Assembly: GCF_947179165.1 (NCBI RefSeq)
Contig: NC_077241.1
Coordinates: 28,037,746 to 28,101,745 of the forward strand
Source of the DNA: Solanum dulcamara
Lineage: Eukaryota > Streptophyta > Magnoliopsida > Solanales > Solanaceae
Length of the DNA: 64,000 nt
Reading direction: 5' to 3'
The position numbers and the translations under genes are program-made. The notes beneath the pieces are model-generated. The model saw nothing but the letters and a program-made list of their open reading frames with translations. It ran no database searches and was not told where the DNA came from. Below are positions 45,431 to 57,700 of this stretch, piece after piece (the first letter of the stretch is position 1; each line of letters opens with the position of its first letter).

Positions 45431-46672
45431 AGATAGGCTCTAACAAGATTCCAAGTATACTTCAAATCTGGTAGAAAGATGAAGAGTAAACAAAGAAGAG
45501 TTGGCACTCATATCTAGAAATTCATAAACATTAAATGTAAATACCCATAACATACCCATGGAAACATGAGGAGTCTCATCCCCATCTTGCTTTGCATGTA
45601 GGGCATTAAACCTATTTTGGTGTTGACCACCACCTTGTTGAGCTTGTCCTCCTTGAGTAGTTTTATTTTAAGGACTTCCTTCTCCACCTTTGTTTGGGTA
45701 TTCAGAGATCTTGTGCCCTATTTTAATGCATACAAAACAAGCACCCATTCTAACCAAACATTTAACCCTATAATTTCTCCAACACTTAGTACACTTATCC
45801 TTGTCAAATCTTTAGCCAGGAGCTTAAAGAGAACCTTGACCTTGGAATATTTGACCTTGTTGAGAATGGTTTTTATCACCACCGATCTTAGCATTAGAAA
45901 AACCACCTTCCAAATGAACCCTCTTGGACTCTCTCATCTTTTTTTCTTTAAGCTTCTCTTCCTCCATTTGTTTGTCATAGTTCATGAGCCAAGATATTTC
46001 CATTTATTTTACAATCATAGTGGTTCGACATTCTTTAGAAACAAAGTCGGACACTCCCAATATAAATTTTCTTATTCAGGCATGGGGATCGTAAACCAAG
46101 GAAGGAACATACTTTGATAGCTTAGTGAACTTAAGGGCATACTCTGTCACACTCATTTGGCCTTGCTTGAGATTAATGAACTCCATTAATTTTACTTCCC
46201 TTAACTCTAGTATAAAGAAACGGTAAAGAAAGGAATGCTCGAAGACTTTCCATCCAATAGGACCATCACCAATTCTTTCTAACTTCCATTGGGTATACCA
46301 AACTTGAGCAACACCCTTGAGTTGGTAAGCTGCCAACTCCGCTTTCTTCTCTAAAGTCACCCCCATGATACTCACTAGTTTGTAGACGTCATCAATGAAC
46401 TCTTAGGGGTCCTCATCAACTTTTTAACCATGGAATATGAGAAATTTCATTTTTGCAAAGTCCCTCACTCTAGAAGATAGAGTAGCAACATTAGGAGGAC
46501 CCGCAACCCCTTGGTTGGCCACTACTTGGGCTAACATGGCAAAAGTTATCCGAAACTCTGTATGTGTCACTTGTTCGGGCAAAGGTTCATTGCATTTAGG
46601 AAATGGCGGATCTTGCCTTCACTAGCAATGTTCCCCCTAGGCAACGGTGGTCTTCTTGGAATCATTTTTTTG
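45431..46672 (-). pseudogene. gag: Element G: gag and start of protease, pseudogene
   Basis: On the minus strand it starts near 46672 (MIPRRPPLPRG). An open stretch 46375-46076 has the gag domain: AELAAYQLKGVAQVWYTQW, then FINLKQGQMSVTEYALKFTK. The zinc knuckle near 45745-45690 reads CFVCIKIGHKISEYP, so the last Cys of CX2CX4HX4C is Tyr. After a GGQAQQGGGQ linker, FNALHAKQ and VFTFNVYEFLDMSAN near 45570-45500 mark protease, with the D-S/P-G-A active site altered to DMSA. The plus-strand frame 45617-46117 is an antisense shadow. Confidence 0.82.
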
Positions 46673-46865
46673 AAAATTGCAAAGAACAACCATTAGGGAA
46701 AGGAAGTCATAAAACACACTCTATCACATGACATAGATCATGAAAGAAGTGACGATTCTTAAAACCTCTTATAGGTTCCTATTCATAGATATGGCATGCT
46801 TCACAACCATGAATAAGATTCTACTTGACACGACATGTTGAAAACCCTAGGACATCTTAAACCCT

Positions 46866-46883
46866 GTGCTTTGATATCAATTT
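46866..46883 (-). other. Element G decayed primer binding site
   Basis: On the minus strand, TTGATATCAAAGCACAGGG lies next to the LTR edge. It resembles TGGTATCAGAGC-type PBS sequence with several changes. Confidence 0.5.
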
Positions 46884-49208
46884 TTTCATGACTTAACCTA
46901 GGGCCTAGTTGAAATACGATGATCGAAATGCTACAGCTCTCCAACCAAGCCTCTTGTCCTATCGTAAAGAATGCATAATGTAAAATAAGCATAACATAGC
47001 ATAAGGAAGAGTCTAATATAGAATATAAAGGGAATAAAATCTAACCACATAAGACTCTATATTCTTCCAAACATATACCTCTACCAATGAAAATCGATGG
47101 GGGCTATGATATGTCCCTTGCTCACCCTCAAAATAAAACATAACAAAAAGTCCTCAAAAGGAATAACCAACTCAATATCTAATCCTCGATAAATGAGGTC
47201 TCACCAGGAATTTATTGATATGGAAACTCTATGAGTCATGTGTGGTAGGAGCATGATCCTCAACCCTGATATTATGAGACAATGTAGGTAAAATATGCAT
47301 TAGTATAATTGAATGTACTAAGAATAGGGGCATGACATAAAAATAGGGGCATGACATGTAATGTGAAACATAGGATGCAATGATCAAATAACATAGGTGA
47401 TAAGAGTATAAGTAATGTCATGAGAAAAAGATCATGCTCAAAGAATTTAAAGGACATCATTGAAATCATAAAAGAACATAAGTATCATTTACATATGTGG
47501 GAGATAACCCTTAACCAACATAAACTGTGCAAGCTATAACATGGAGTCCGATGATCCCCACATCAATAGAGGGGAGGCTATTTTCCATGGTAAACTCCAT
47601 CAAATCAGTCTCATCATCAAGCTATATGTGGATCCACTAGCTAGGCTATAAGGTAGCCCACGGTGGCAACGTAGTTTAAAGGACTAGAAGTAGCTACTAG
47701 GGATTAGGTCGAGCCCCCACTTCAAGTCCTCTTGTGACTAAGTATATCATCCCACGGAATACATATCATACTCTTCATCATAGTAAATATTAATCTTTGC
47801 ATAAGTCATAACTTCTCATATCGTTCTTTATAACATGTTCATAGGAATAGCTTATTAAGGATCTCAAGTCACCCTTAAAGGATCTTGAGTCATCTTTTTC
47901 AATAGAGTCTTGAGTCACCTTCTAGGATCTTAAGTCACTCCATTCTTAGAGTCTTAAGCTACCTATAAAGGATCTCAAGTCACTCTGTCATTAAACTTGC
48001 TAGAAACATCATTCATAATTTTTCATAAGTCATTCATAAATATTACTTGCATGAATATCATGATTTGATCATAATTAAAATACGTAGTCATAATACATAC
48101 TTGAATTTAGAGTAAATCTAATATATATAATCAATTTGACAAAAAACCATAAGAATAGCTTAAAAACATTAAGCAACATAATCATAATTAATATAATTCA
48201 TCATAGTAAATAGCTTCATGCATGAGCATTTATAATTCATCTTGAAATAATTCCATTCATGTAAATACATGATTAGAATAATCATTACTAATAATTTAAA
48301 ATAAGATTGAAATAGCCCAATGTAATTCATCAAAACTAGGGTTAATACATCATTGAAAAATTGAAGAATATTGTTGAAGAAAACATTAAGCCTCCATGGG
48401 TGAAAGAAATCCATAGATTCAATCCCCACATACATTGATGAAATCTACTCAAAATTTATGAAAAATATAAGTGGAATTGAAACCCTAGCTTGAAGTTTGG
48501 AGAGGAACCTTGAGAGAATTCTTTGATCTTGTCTAAGGAGAATTTTGGTGAATGAATTGAATAAGAGGGGAATTTGAATAATAATGTATATATAGACTTT
48601 GAACTTGATCATAGAAGTGTCTAGTTTCATTGAACAGAACTTCAAATATAACACAAATACCCTTCATTAAAATTAGAATTTAGACCTATGAATCAAATCT
48701 TACAATTTGTCCTCAAGTCTACGATTCGTAGACATGAGTCGTAGTACAGATTTCTAAGAAGACCTGGAAAATTGGTCTTAGAACTTCACATTACGAGTCA
48801 TTTCTATGACTCATGTGAAGAACTAGAAGTCATAAACATGAATCTTACTGGATGTCTAAAATCTTACAATGTAAGATTCCTTTGAAGTTGGTCCTACGAG
48901 TCATTATTATTACTCATCGTGGTTCCTTTGAGTCATAATCTAGAGTCGTATTGCAGGCCTCTAAACCTGCAAGTTTAATAGCCTCTAAATTTTTGAAATC
49001 AATCATTCTTATGACTCATCAATTCGATAATGACTCATTATATTAAGTTATAGAACCTCTCATGAGGTATGTTCTGGGTTAGTTCCAAGATTTCCTCTAC
49101 GACTCATATCTGTGAGTGTAAAATCCTCTACGAGTCATAATATTGAGTCTATCCCACTCTTTGAGAGATTTATTCTTGGTTCCAACTTTTTGGCTTTTAG
49201 GTCTTACA
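46884..49208 (-). repeat. Element G 5' LTR (2.3 kb)
   Basis: The plus-strand start is TTCATGACTTAACCTAGGGCC (TG terminus mutated) and the end is GGTCTTACA. Collinear with 42016-44302 (AACCAAGCCTCTTGTC, TAAAGAATGCATAA). It includes the six-unit array at 47858-47983 and the GAGTCA cluster. Confidence 0.85.
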
Positions 49209-49781
49209 AGGAAGCTCTAGCAATGGAGACTTGGACTTGACTCCTTTGAACCCTAACCTGTTTTGAAAATGAAACCCTTCGAAGAATGTTCTAGGGAGAG
49301 AAATATTGCAATCGAGGATTATGGATTGAATAAGGGGAATTCAAAGGGCTTGGGTAGTTGTAGGTCTTTTAAAAATAGTCCAAATCAATGTATCAAGGGG
49401 TTTAATTAAGTAGGAAAAGATTGAAATAATCTGGATAAAAATAATTGATAAGTCAATTCGGCAAAGCTGTCTGAGTTTGCCAAATCCATTCAGCGACTCC
49501 CCGAATTGTACCCTCCATCCCAGATTTGGATGGTCCTTGAGGTCAAGGATTTTGGTCTATTCAGTTGTCTCCGTCGAGATTGCCGACCATATTGGTGGTC
49601 TTCTAAGTTTCCCTATTTCGCTGAATAAGCATTGGTAAAACCCCCAACTTTCTGTAACTTTGGTGGTCTCCCTTGAGTTTGCCAAACCTGTTCAGCAGTT
49701 CACCAAACCATTCAGCGAATTGAGCTCTCTCTTCCGTTTTTTTAAACTTGTTCCCGTCCTTCAAACTTCTAGGGTCTTACA
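49209..49781 (-). repeat. Element F 3' LTR, inner part
   Basis: AGGAAGCTCTAGCAATGGAG resumes the LTR after G, collinear with 60345-60853. It ends GGTCTTACA at 49781 next to the PPT. Confidence 0.87.
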
Positions 49782-49796
49782 ATATCTCCCCTTTGG
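49782..49796 (-). other. Element F polypurine tract
   Basis: CCAAAGGGGAGATAT on the element's strand lies directly against the LTR terminus TGTAAGACC. Confidence 0.8.
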
Positions 49797-49989
49797 GAAT
49801 ATTCATCCTCGAATAGAACTAAAATACCATTGATAGGACATGGAAAGAGGACTATCAAGCCAACATGAATGCAATGACACTTTAATATGCATAACCATAA
49901 TATTTTTAAAACCATCATAAAACAAGCAAAAATGAAATCAATTTCATGAACATGCATGTGTATGAAAAGACATGGAAAAGATGAAATGT

Positions 49990-50209
49990 ATGAATTTAGT
50001 GGGCTAGATCATGAGGAAGCTAAATACCTTGGGCTAAAACAGAGGGAAAGAGGTAAGGATAAAATCTCATCTTATCGGCTTCGACCACCTATGTATCACC
50101 TTTAACCTCTTGGTTGATCTATAGTACTTTTAACAGATGCAACTTCCTTATTCCTCAAGTTTCTCACTTGGCGGTCAAGAATCTCCATCGGAACCTCCGC
50201 ATAAGATAA
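49990..50209 (-). pseudogene. Element F: integrase chromodomain-like tail
   Basis: The minus strand from 50209 reads LSYAEVPMEILDRQVRNLRN, then KEVASVKS, the end of a chromovirus polyprotein. Its upstream part lies beyond solo LTR H and resumes at 54506 with ...FKSLGVESL. The frame decays after about 50110. Confidence 0.78.
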
Positions 50210-50690
50210 TGTTATGACCCAACCTAGGGCCTACTCATAACATGGAAATTGAAACTTCAAAGGGACTCCAACCAAGCCTCTTGTACATATCATAGGCATA
50301 CATAAGGTAAAGCAAAAGAGGAAATATCATAAGAGAGTCTAAACGATGAATAAAAATTTAAGAAAGTAACATAAATACATAAACTCGAAATATTTGTCCA
50401 ATTAGATACCTTTACTCATAAATATGGGTGAGGGATAAGACATGTTTCTAGCTCATCCTTGATATGAAACATAGCAAAAGCCTTTGAAAATAATAACAAA
50501 CACTGTAACTAGTGCCTGATAAATGAGGACTCACCTCCAATACCGCTGGATAAAAAAGATTAACTAGCCACATAGATGAGTATGATCTTCAACCTCAACC
50601 CCTACATTATGAGACAATGTAGGCAAAAAGTATGCATTAGTACATTGGAATGTACTAAGTAAGAGGGCGTGACAAGCAACACAAATCATG

Positions 50691-52961
50691 TGTCACGACC
50701 CAACCCCATAGGCTGCGACTAGATTTTGACGTAGACCCCCTTAAACGTATCTATTGGCTATAGCCAAGTTGAACTCTGTATAATATGATACTACATGTAA
50801 AAAACCCAATGGGTTAAAACCTTTTTATGTACATATAGCCTCTTTCCTTCGTATCATATCATGGAAGGGCACGCAAGCCGACAAGGCTGCTCTGACATAA
50901 AAATATTTAGAACGCATTGCAGAGGCGCAATTGGAAACAAACTTACAAATAACCCACATGCATATGTCTACATACCTCTAAGAATATTAAATATATCATA
51001 TGACAGGACAGGACCCCCGCCATACCCCTAAATAAATAAATATATACACTAGAAGAGTAGTACTAAAATCTAGGCTCCGATACAATGGAGCTTTTCCCCA
51101 AAACCCTGAGTTTTTGGGGAAGGCTTGAGAAGCCCTAGTGCAATTACTATAACAGTGCTTTCACTAAGAAGTAAGTAAGGACTGTGAATTACCCTTGGCA
51201 TTTATGAGTAGATTTACCCTAAATCTCACATCATTCATTACTTAACTTGAAGACATGCCAAAAGAAAAGAGACACAGGTTTTACATACACTACTATTCAT
51301 CGTATAAGAGCCTTAAAAGGCAATAACTCAACTATTGCAAGAGTATTAACATCACCAAGGGAATAAAGTCTATGAATCATACGTGGAGTTTCATGAGTGG
51401 AATTATCCCCATATTTCATATACAAACCATTCATAACTTATACCTAAGACATGACAAAAGAAAAGAAGGATAGCTCTACATACCTCTTATCAATTGCTTT
51501 TAACCCGGCTTGTCTCGTCGTCCTCTGGCCCTATTTAACACGAAGATAATACTAATATTAATAACTTTTAACTTTATAGCTTATAAATCCAAAACTAAGC
51601 AACCATAGAAATCAATTCCATATCCACCTTTCTTGACTAGTCTCGACTAGTCTATTAGTTAGTTAGAAGTTAACAAAATTCGGGAAGCATCTCCTCTATA
51701 ACTTGCCCTATCCGAACTTCCCATTACATTTTAAATTAGTATAGAAACCAAAAACAACAACCAGCAGCCAATACACAATTATACCACCTCAATATCACAC
51801 CAAACAAGTCCCAAACAGCCCGCTCAAAACTATGACTCCAAAATACGATTTTCAATCTTTATTTCATAAAATCACAAAATGGGGAGTCATGTGGCTGCAA
51901 CCAGCAGAAGTTATACACATATTTAGAAATGTTTCCATCCCTTCAACACCACAAAACAATTCCTAATATGACACTACAATAAGAACGACACTAATTACAT
52001 TTTAAGCCACTAGAATACATCAAAACAGTCCCTACACGACCTGCAACTTTCTTCAGCCGTAAATTCCATATTTTCATGTTTCCAATCCATATTTATACAT
52101 TAATAACATTTACAAACCCTTACTAAAATGTGGTAAAATAAAACCACACCATACCTTAACAAACGGCTTACCAAACTTGCTGAAAATTGGCTTCAGAAGT
52201 TCCTTAACGTGCTAAAATTTTAGCAGACTGCTTGTATCCTTTTGGTGCTTCTCCAAACCATAAATTTACATTACTAACCCCTTTATTTCATCATGGTATA
52301 GACTATATAATTAATTCATGGAACGAAAATTGGAGCCTTACCTTAAAGGAGCCAATCCGTAGCTCTCTCTCTATGCCTTCAACATTTTTCTCTTTTTCTT
52401 CCAAGGATAAACATGCTGAAATGAAATATATTTCAGCATAACATACATATATACACCTCCTTAGGAGGTGACACATGGAACAACCCTAGGAGTGACATGT
52501 GGCATCCCCCCTAGGGCGCCATCTCATCCCTGCGGCCACTGACATACTGCCATATGGCAATATGGGGTCCATCCCAAGCAGGTGAGTCACCTACTTGGTA
52601 CAAGTAGGTGCATCATCTACTTGTCACCTGCTTGCTTCCTTTTCGTGGATTCGTAATCTCGTCTTAATTTAAGAACTTATGTATTCTTTGCTACTTAAGC
52701 TCGATGTGTACTCAAGTAGCTTAATTACATAGGACATCCATGTTGGTAGCTTAAGCAAGTATATCGAGTCCTATGACTCATTACTTGGCCTCTAACTCTT
52801 TTTGGATTCTTATAACCCTATTTCCAATCTTCCTTATTATGGGACATCTCATTTTCTTTTCCTTAGGGTTATTTGATCGCGTGGTAGATAATCTAGGTCA
52901 CATGGCAACTTTTAAAAAGCTTAAGAAAGCATTCCGAAGTACAAAAATACAGGGCATAACA
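50691..52961 (-). mobile_element. Element I: solo LTR of the A/C/D superfamily with perfect TSD
   Basis: TGTCACGACCCAACCCCATAG to AGGGCATAACA, flanked by TCATG on both sides (50686-50690, 52962-52966), the only perfect TSD in the window. At 2.27 kb it is shorter than the 3.4-kb relatives: the ACCGAGTCCC array and neighbouring sequence are missing after GGCTCCGATACAATGGAGC. It keeps the leader block, a CACCTACTTG/CAAGTAGGTG hairpin near 52588-52613 and the ATATATACACC box near 52446. The nested position makes it later than both F and H. Confidence 0.88.
51094..51121. repeat. Perfect 10-bp inverted repeat at the deletion site in I
   Basis: TTCCCCAAAA (51094-51103) and TTTTGGGGAA (51112-51121) with an 8-bp loop lie where the LTR departs from its full-length relatives. 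Confidence 0.7.
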
Positions 52962-54505
52962 TCATGGAATGCAATGTTCAAGTAAATCACATGATAAGAT
53001 GAGGTAACTAAATACATGAGAAAATCATATTGACCAAAGCATTCAAAAAGCTTCATTTAAAATCATAGCATACATAAGAGATCATACATATGTGGGATAG
53101 GAATAATAATCGACAATAAGACCATATGAGCTATAACATGGAATCCTGTTGTCTCCCCATACAATGAAGAAAAAGGGGAATCTACTTGCCAAGGTAGACT
53201 CTATCCAACAAGGCAGGTCATACATATGCTTGATGTGGATCGAATAGCTAGGCCATGAAGGCAATCTATGGTAGCACGTAGTTTATGGGATATGAAAATG
53301 CTACTAAGGCTTTTGGTAGGGCCCCCACCTAAAGTCCACTCGGTGCTAAGTCAAATCTCACGGAATATATATACATAGCATAGAAATCATAATTTTATAT
53401 ATAATAATCATGATCATAGGTTTGAAATCATAGAGTAGCTCATTTTCATAACATACTGGTAATGTGAGAATTGTTCTTTCATCATTATAATTATATTTGT
53501 GTAATTCATATCATTAGGCCTTATGACACCACATAAGGCCCTAAGTAACCTTTTTCATTACTTGCATGAACTTCATACCTTGAACTTAGAGTAGAACTCA
53601 ATTGCATAATCAATTGACTTTGAAAATCATGTAATTGACTTGAAAATATGAATGATCATATACTTTAAATCATCCCATACATATTTAATATAGATAGTAT
53701 CATTAGGAAGTATAATTGAAAATACTCATATTTTACATCATAAACCCTAGAGATCAAAGAAAGGAGAATTCATGGGAAAACTCTTCAATTTAATGAAACA
53801 ACAATCAATTTATATCAAAATAGACTCATGCTCATACTTTGAATCATAATTCATGCAATAGGAATAGAGATCATAAAACCCATAAAATACCATACTTTAA
53901 TTTGATAGAAAACCTTGAGAAATTGATTGGGCTTCATGGACGAAAGAATCCATGAATCAATACCCACATACCTTAAGTGAGAAAACCAAATAATTTGGAA
54001 GAACTTGAGAGTTTTGATGGAGAGGTTGAGTGAATTTACTTGAGGTCTTCAATGGAGTATTTGAAAGTCCTTTGTAGAGAGAGAAATATTTGAATAGGTG
54101 AATTGTAGAAGAATGAGTAGAATTATAAGTTTAGGTCAATTTAAAGAGTTGAATTAGGTCTTAAAAAGGTCTAGGTTAATTAGCTAATTATTAGGAAAAA
54201 TTCTAAAGTACCCTTGCTAAAAACTAAATTCAGTCAGAAAATCATCGCCAGGTCCGCAAAGCCGAGGCAAGCAAGTCCGCAACTCAAACTTGCCGCGCAC
54301 CTTACTAGTTTTGCAGTTCCTTGAAAATCTATCTTTTGATCTACGGGTCCTAAAAATCCACTGAGACTATTTTCCTATAGGTTTAGACCTCCTGATGATA
54401 TTCCAAACTCAGATTTTCCAAAAAGATTAAGGGTAACGCATTACATGAGCGGCCTATTTCTCAGGCATTCTTAAGGAAAGTATGATCATTTTGAGGGATA
54501 TTACA

Positions 54506-55617
54506 AATAAACTCTCTACCCCCAAACTCTTGAAAGGTACAATAGACTTAGTATCACCAATACATTTCTTCTACAAAAAAATATGAAACACCAGATATAT
54601 CGACGACAATTCCAAAGGCAAATCTAATTCATAGGATACCTTACTAACACGTCGCACTATATCATAAGGACCAAAATATTGGGGACAAAGCTTCATTTTC
54701 TTATGAAAGTGCATCACACCCTTCATGGGTTAAAGTTTCAAATAAACCCAATCATTAAATTAAAACTCAACTTCCCTTCACCTCACGTCACTATAGGGAC
54801 TCTTACTGACTTTGAGAGTTCTTCAATCTCTCGCAAATGAGTCTATCCTTTTCCATAGCTTCAAATACATATTTGAGTCCTATCAAGGCGACCTCGCCAA
54901 CTTCAAACCATCCAATTGGAGACCTACATGTCCTAACATTCAAAGATTCAAAAGGGGCCATTTGGATACTAGAATGATAACTATTATTGTAGGAAACTCA
55001 GTCAACGGTAAGTGCTCATCCCAATTACCTTTGAAGGCAATAACACATTCCCTCAACATGTCTTCCATGGGTTGAATTGTTCTTTCTACTTGACCAATGG
55101 CTTGAGGGTGAAAAGTGACACTTAGCTTAACTTTAGTACCAAGACCCTTTTGGAAAGACTTCAAAAATTGAGATGTAATTGAGTTCCTCAATCTAAAATA
55201 ATAGAAAAAGCAATACCATGAAGCTAATCCAACTCACGAACATATATTCTTGCATAATCCTCGTCTGAATAGAAGGTCTTAATGGGAATGAAATGTGATG
55301 ACTTAGGCATACGATCAATAATTACCCAAATGTAATTATTTTTTCTATGTGTAAGAGGCAAACCCATTACAAATTCCATGCTAACAACTTTCCACTTCCA
55401 ACTAGGAATATCAATGTATTGAGCTAAACCTCCCAGTTTTTTATGTTCAACCTTTACTTGTTAACAATTGAGACATTTATCTCTAAAATATGTTATATTT
55501 TTTTTCATACCATTCCACCAGTATAATTCTCTCAAATCATGATACATCTTAGTGGATCATGGGTGAATAGAATACCGAGAACTATGAGCTTCTAATAATA
55601 TAAATTCCCTTAAACCA
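54506..55617 (-). pseudogene. Element F: integrase pseudogene (zinc-binding to C-terminal region)
   Basis: Minus-strand reading gives EHKKLGGLAQYIDIPSWKWK, MEFVMGLPLTHRKNNYIWVI and SSHFIPIKTFYSDEDYARIY near 55480-55230, which includes catalytic-core residues. The frame 55191-54940 continues with KSFQKGLGTKVKLSVTFHPQ and NWDEHLPLTEF. CPQYFGPYDIVRRVSKVSYE near 54690-54630 follows. A few stops and frameshifts remain, but it is the best preserved integrase in the window. Its tail is separated by element H (50209 and below). Confidence 0.85.
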
Positions 55618-57260
55618 TCAATATTTGGAACACACAAATGATCTTGATAACGAAGCATACAATCTCCCCACAAACAAGAAAGCCTCAATGGCTTTTTCTG
55701 CAACCCATTTCTTTAGCTCAATTGAAATTGGGTCATTATTTTGTTTTGTCTTTACATCCACTATAAAAGATGATTCTGAACTATTTTGAATGATCACACC
55801 ACCAGCATCAGAGTCAACCGAATGAATACCCAAACGGGCTAGTCTATGAACCTCATGAACCAACTCTTTTTTCTCATCCTTATCATGGGCAACACTATGC
55901 ATGGACAATCTACTAAGAGCGTTGACAACCATATTTTCCTTACCCAGATGGTACAACAAACTTATATCTTAGTCTTTCAACAACTCGAGTTGTATCTTTT
56001 GTCGAAGGTTCGAATCCTTTTTTTAAACACATAGTGCAAGCTCTTATGGTCGATGAATACATCAACAGGAATAGCATAAAGGTACTATCTCCATATTTTA
56101 AAGGAAAAAACTACTACTGCTAACTCCAAGTCATGGGTCGGGTATTTGTTCCCATGCACCTTGAGTTTTCTAGAAGCATAGGCTATCACTTTATCATTTT
56201 ATATTAAAATGCAACCAAGACCAACTCTAGAAGAATCACATAACATAACAAACCCATTAGAACATTTTTGGTAGGGTTAACACCCGAGCGGAAGTAAGTC
56301 TATCCTTCAACTCTTGAAAACGTTTCTCACCCATGCCTCGAACCATTGGAATTTCATCTTCTTTTGAGTCAAAGTAGTCAAGGGATAAGATGTGGAAGAG
56401 AATCATTCCACAAACTATCTATAATAACCATCTAAGCCCAAGAAACTCTGAATATCAGAAGGAGTCAAAGGTCTAGGACAATTCTTAATCAATTCCATCT
56501 TCTTAGGATCAACCACAGTACTATCGCCGGAGGCAATATGACCTTGGAAAGCAATTAATCTTAACTAAAATTTAAACATGTTAAACTTAGTAAACAATTG
56601 ATTATATTTGAGCACTTGCAATAAAATCCTTAAATGATCAGCATATTCCTCTTCACTCCTAGAATAAGCCCAAATATCACCAGAGAAATCAGTAGTAAAT
56701 ATGTCCAAATATTGCTTGAACACCCAGTTTATCAAATCCATAAAACCTACAGAGTATTCACTAACTCAAAATAAATAACCAAGAATTCAAAATGACCATT
56801 CCGAGTTCTAAATGACATCTTTGTATTGTCATATTCTCTTACTCATAGCTTATGATAATATGATCGAAGATCAATCTTTAAAATGTAACTCGCTTCTTGA
56901 AGTTGATTGAACAAGTCATGAACCTCATAATGGGATACTTATTCTTAACACTGATCTTTTTGAATTGCTGATAATTAATGCACATACAAAGAAAACCATC
57001 CTTGTTTCTAAAAAAGAGAACCAAATCACCCCATGGAGAGATACTCGATCTAATTCCTTAAGATCAGCTAGTACAATTTTATAAGAAGGAATAAATATTG
57101 GTTGGGTATTAGGGAGAAGATCAATAATGAAGTCTATTTTCTTATGATAGGGATACCTGGTAGATCATCGAGAAATACTTTTGGAAACTCATTAAAAACC
57201 AAAACTGACTCAAGAGTTGGAGTTTCAGAATCTATATCCCTAACCCAGACTAGAGAATAG
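55618..57260 (-). pseudogene. Element F: reverse transcriptase-RNase H pseudogene
   Basis: This is the expected location between protease and integrase. RT motifs are strongly decayed: MCINYQQFKK near 56990-56960, MSFRTRNGHFEF near 56820-56785 and GFYCKC...-type pieces after. RNase H is weak near 56240-55980. The open stretch 55959-55618 has YHLGKENMVVNALSRLSMHS, the end of RNase H (family HPGKANVVADALSR), and the spacer to integrase. Many stops make this region dead. Confidence 0.72.
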
Positions 57261-57276
57261 ATGAAATCCTTGGCAA

Positions 57277-57700
57277 TCATTTTTTTAGTTTTAAGGTATG
57301 AAATAAATTGAACACGGAAATACTACCTTTCAATTCTAGAACTAGCTCGTTAGGAAACTGAAACTTGACCATATAGGTTCTACAACATATGGAAGCATAA
57401 TATGTGTGAAGCCAATCCATACCAAGGATAACATCAAAATCAATCGTATCAATCTCTAGTAGATCACATGGGGTAACTTTATGAAAAATTGAGATAGAAC
57501 AACTTGTATAGACTCTCTTAGCCATAATCGAATCACCAATCGGAGTAAACACCGAAAAAGGCTCTATTAAAATCTCATGGAAAGATAGGAAGTAACTAAA
57601 GATAGAGTAGAAACTAGATCTAATAAAGCATAAACATCAAAGTCAAAGAATTTCAACATACCCATCACAACATCGGGAGACTCCTTCAAATCTTGCCTTA
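57277..57700 (-). pseudogene. Element F: aspartic protease pseudogene
   Basis: On the minus strand FYALQIRQDLKESPDVVMGM and FFDFDVYALLDLVSTLSLVT (about 57720-57610) mark the protease start, with the D-S/P-G motif changed to DLV. The open frame 57552-57277 continues with TPIGDSIMAKRVY and IDFDVILGMDWLHTYYASIC. This enzyme would process the Gag-Pol polyprotein. Loss of the glycine makes catalysis unlikely. Confidence 0.8.

Larger units (their letters stand above)
42016..49208 (-). mobile_element. Element G: deleted chromovirus on minus strand, nested in F's 3' LTR
   Basis: The termini are TGTCACAATC (42016) and GGTCTTACA (49208), flanked by AGCAA (42011-42015) and AGGAA (49209-49213). Two LTRs of about 2.3 kb (42016-44302, 46884-49208) enclose only 2.6 kb. 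That internal part holds gag and protease remnants and the integrase tail. RT, RNase H and the integrase core are missing. G's LTRs resemble F's only near the ends, so this is a related but separate family. Confidence 0.85.
50210..54505 (-). mobile_element. Element H: solo LTR inserted in F's integrase tail
   Basis: The termini are TGTTATGACCCAACCTAGGG (50210) and GGGATATTACA (54505), flanked by GATAA (50205-50209) and AATAA (54506-54510). Removing nested element I leaves about 2.0 kb without PBS, PPT or coding sequence, so this is a solo LTR. The F polyprotein reads through at the junction once H is ignored. It is related to the F and G LTRs (CCAACCAAGCCTCTTGT, CATTAGTACATT...GAATGTACTAA). 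Confidence 0.82.

Noticed and set aside
45617..46117. 166-codon plus-strand frame as a gene
   Set aside because: It lies opposite element G's gag, whose minus-strand motifs are clear. The plus frame has no recognisable domain and is an antisense shadow.
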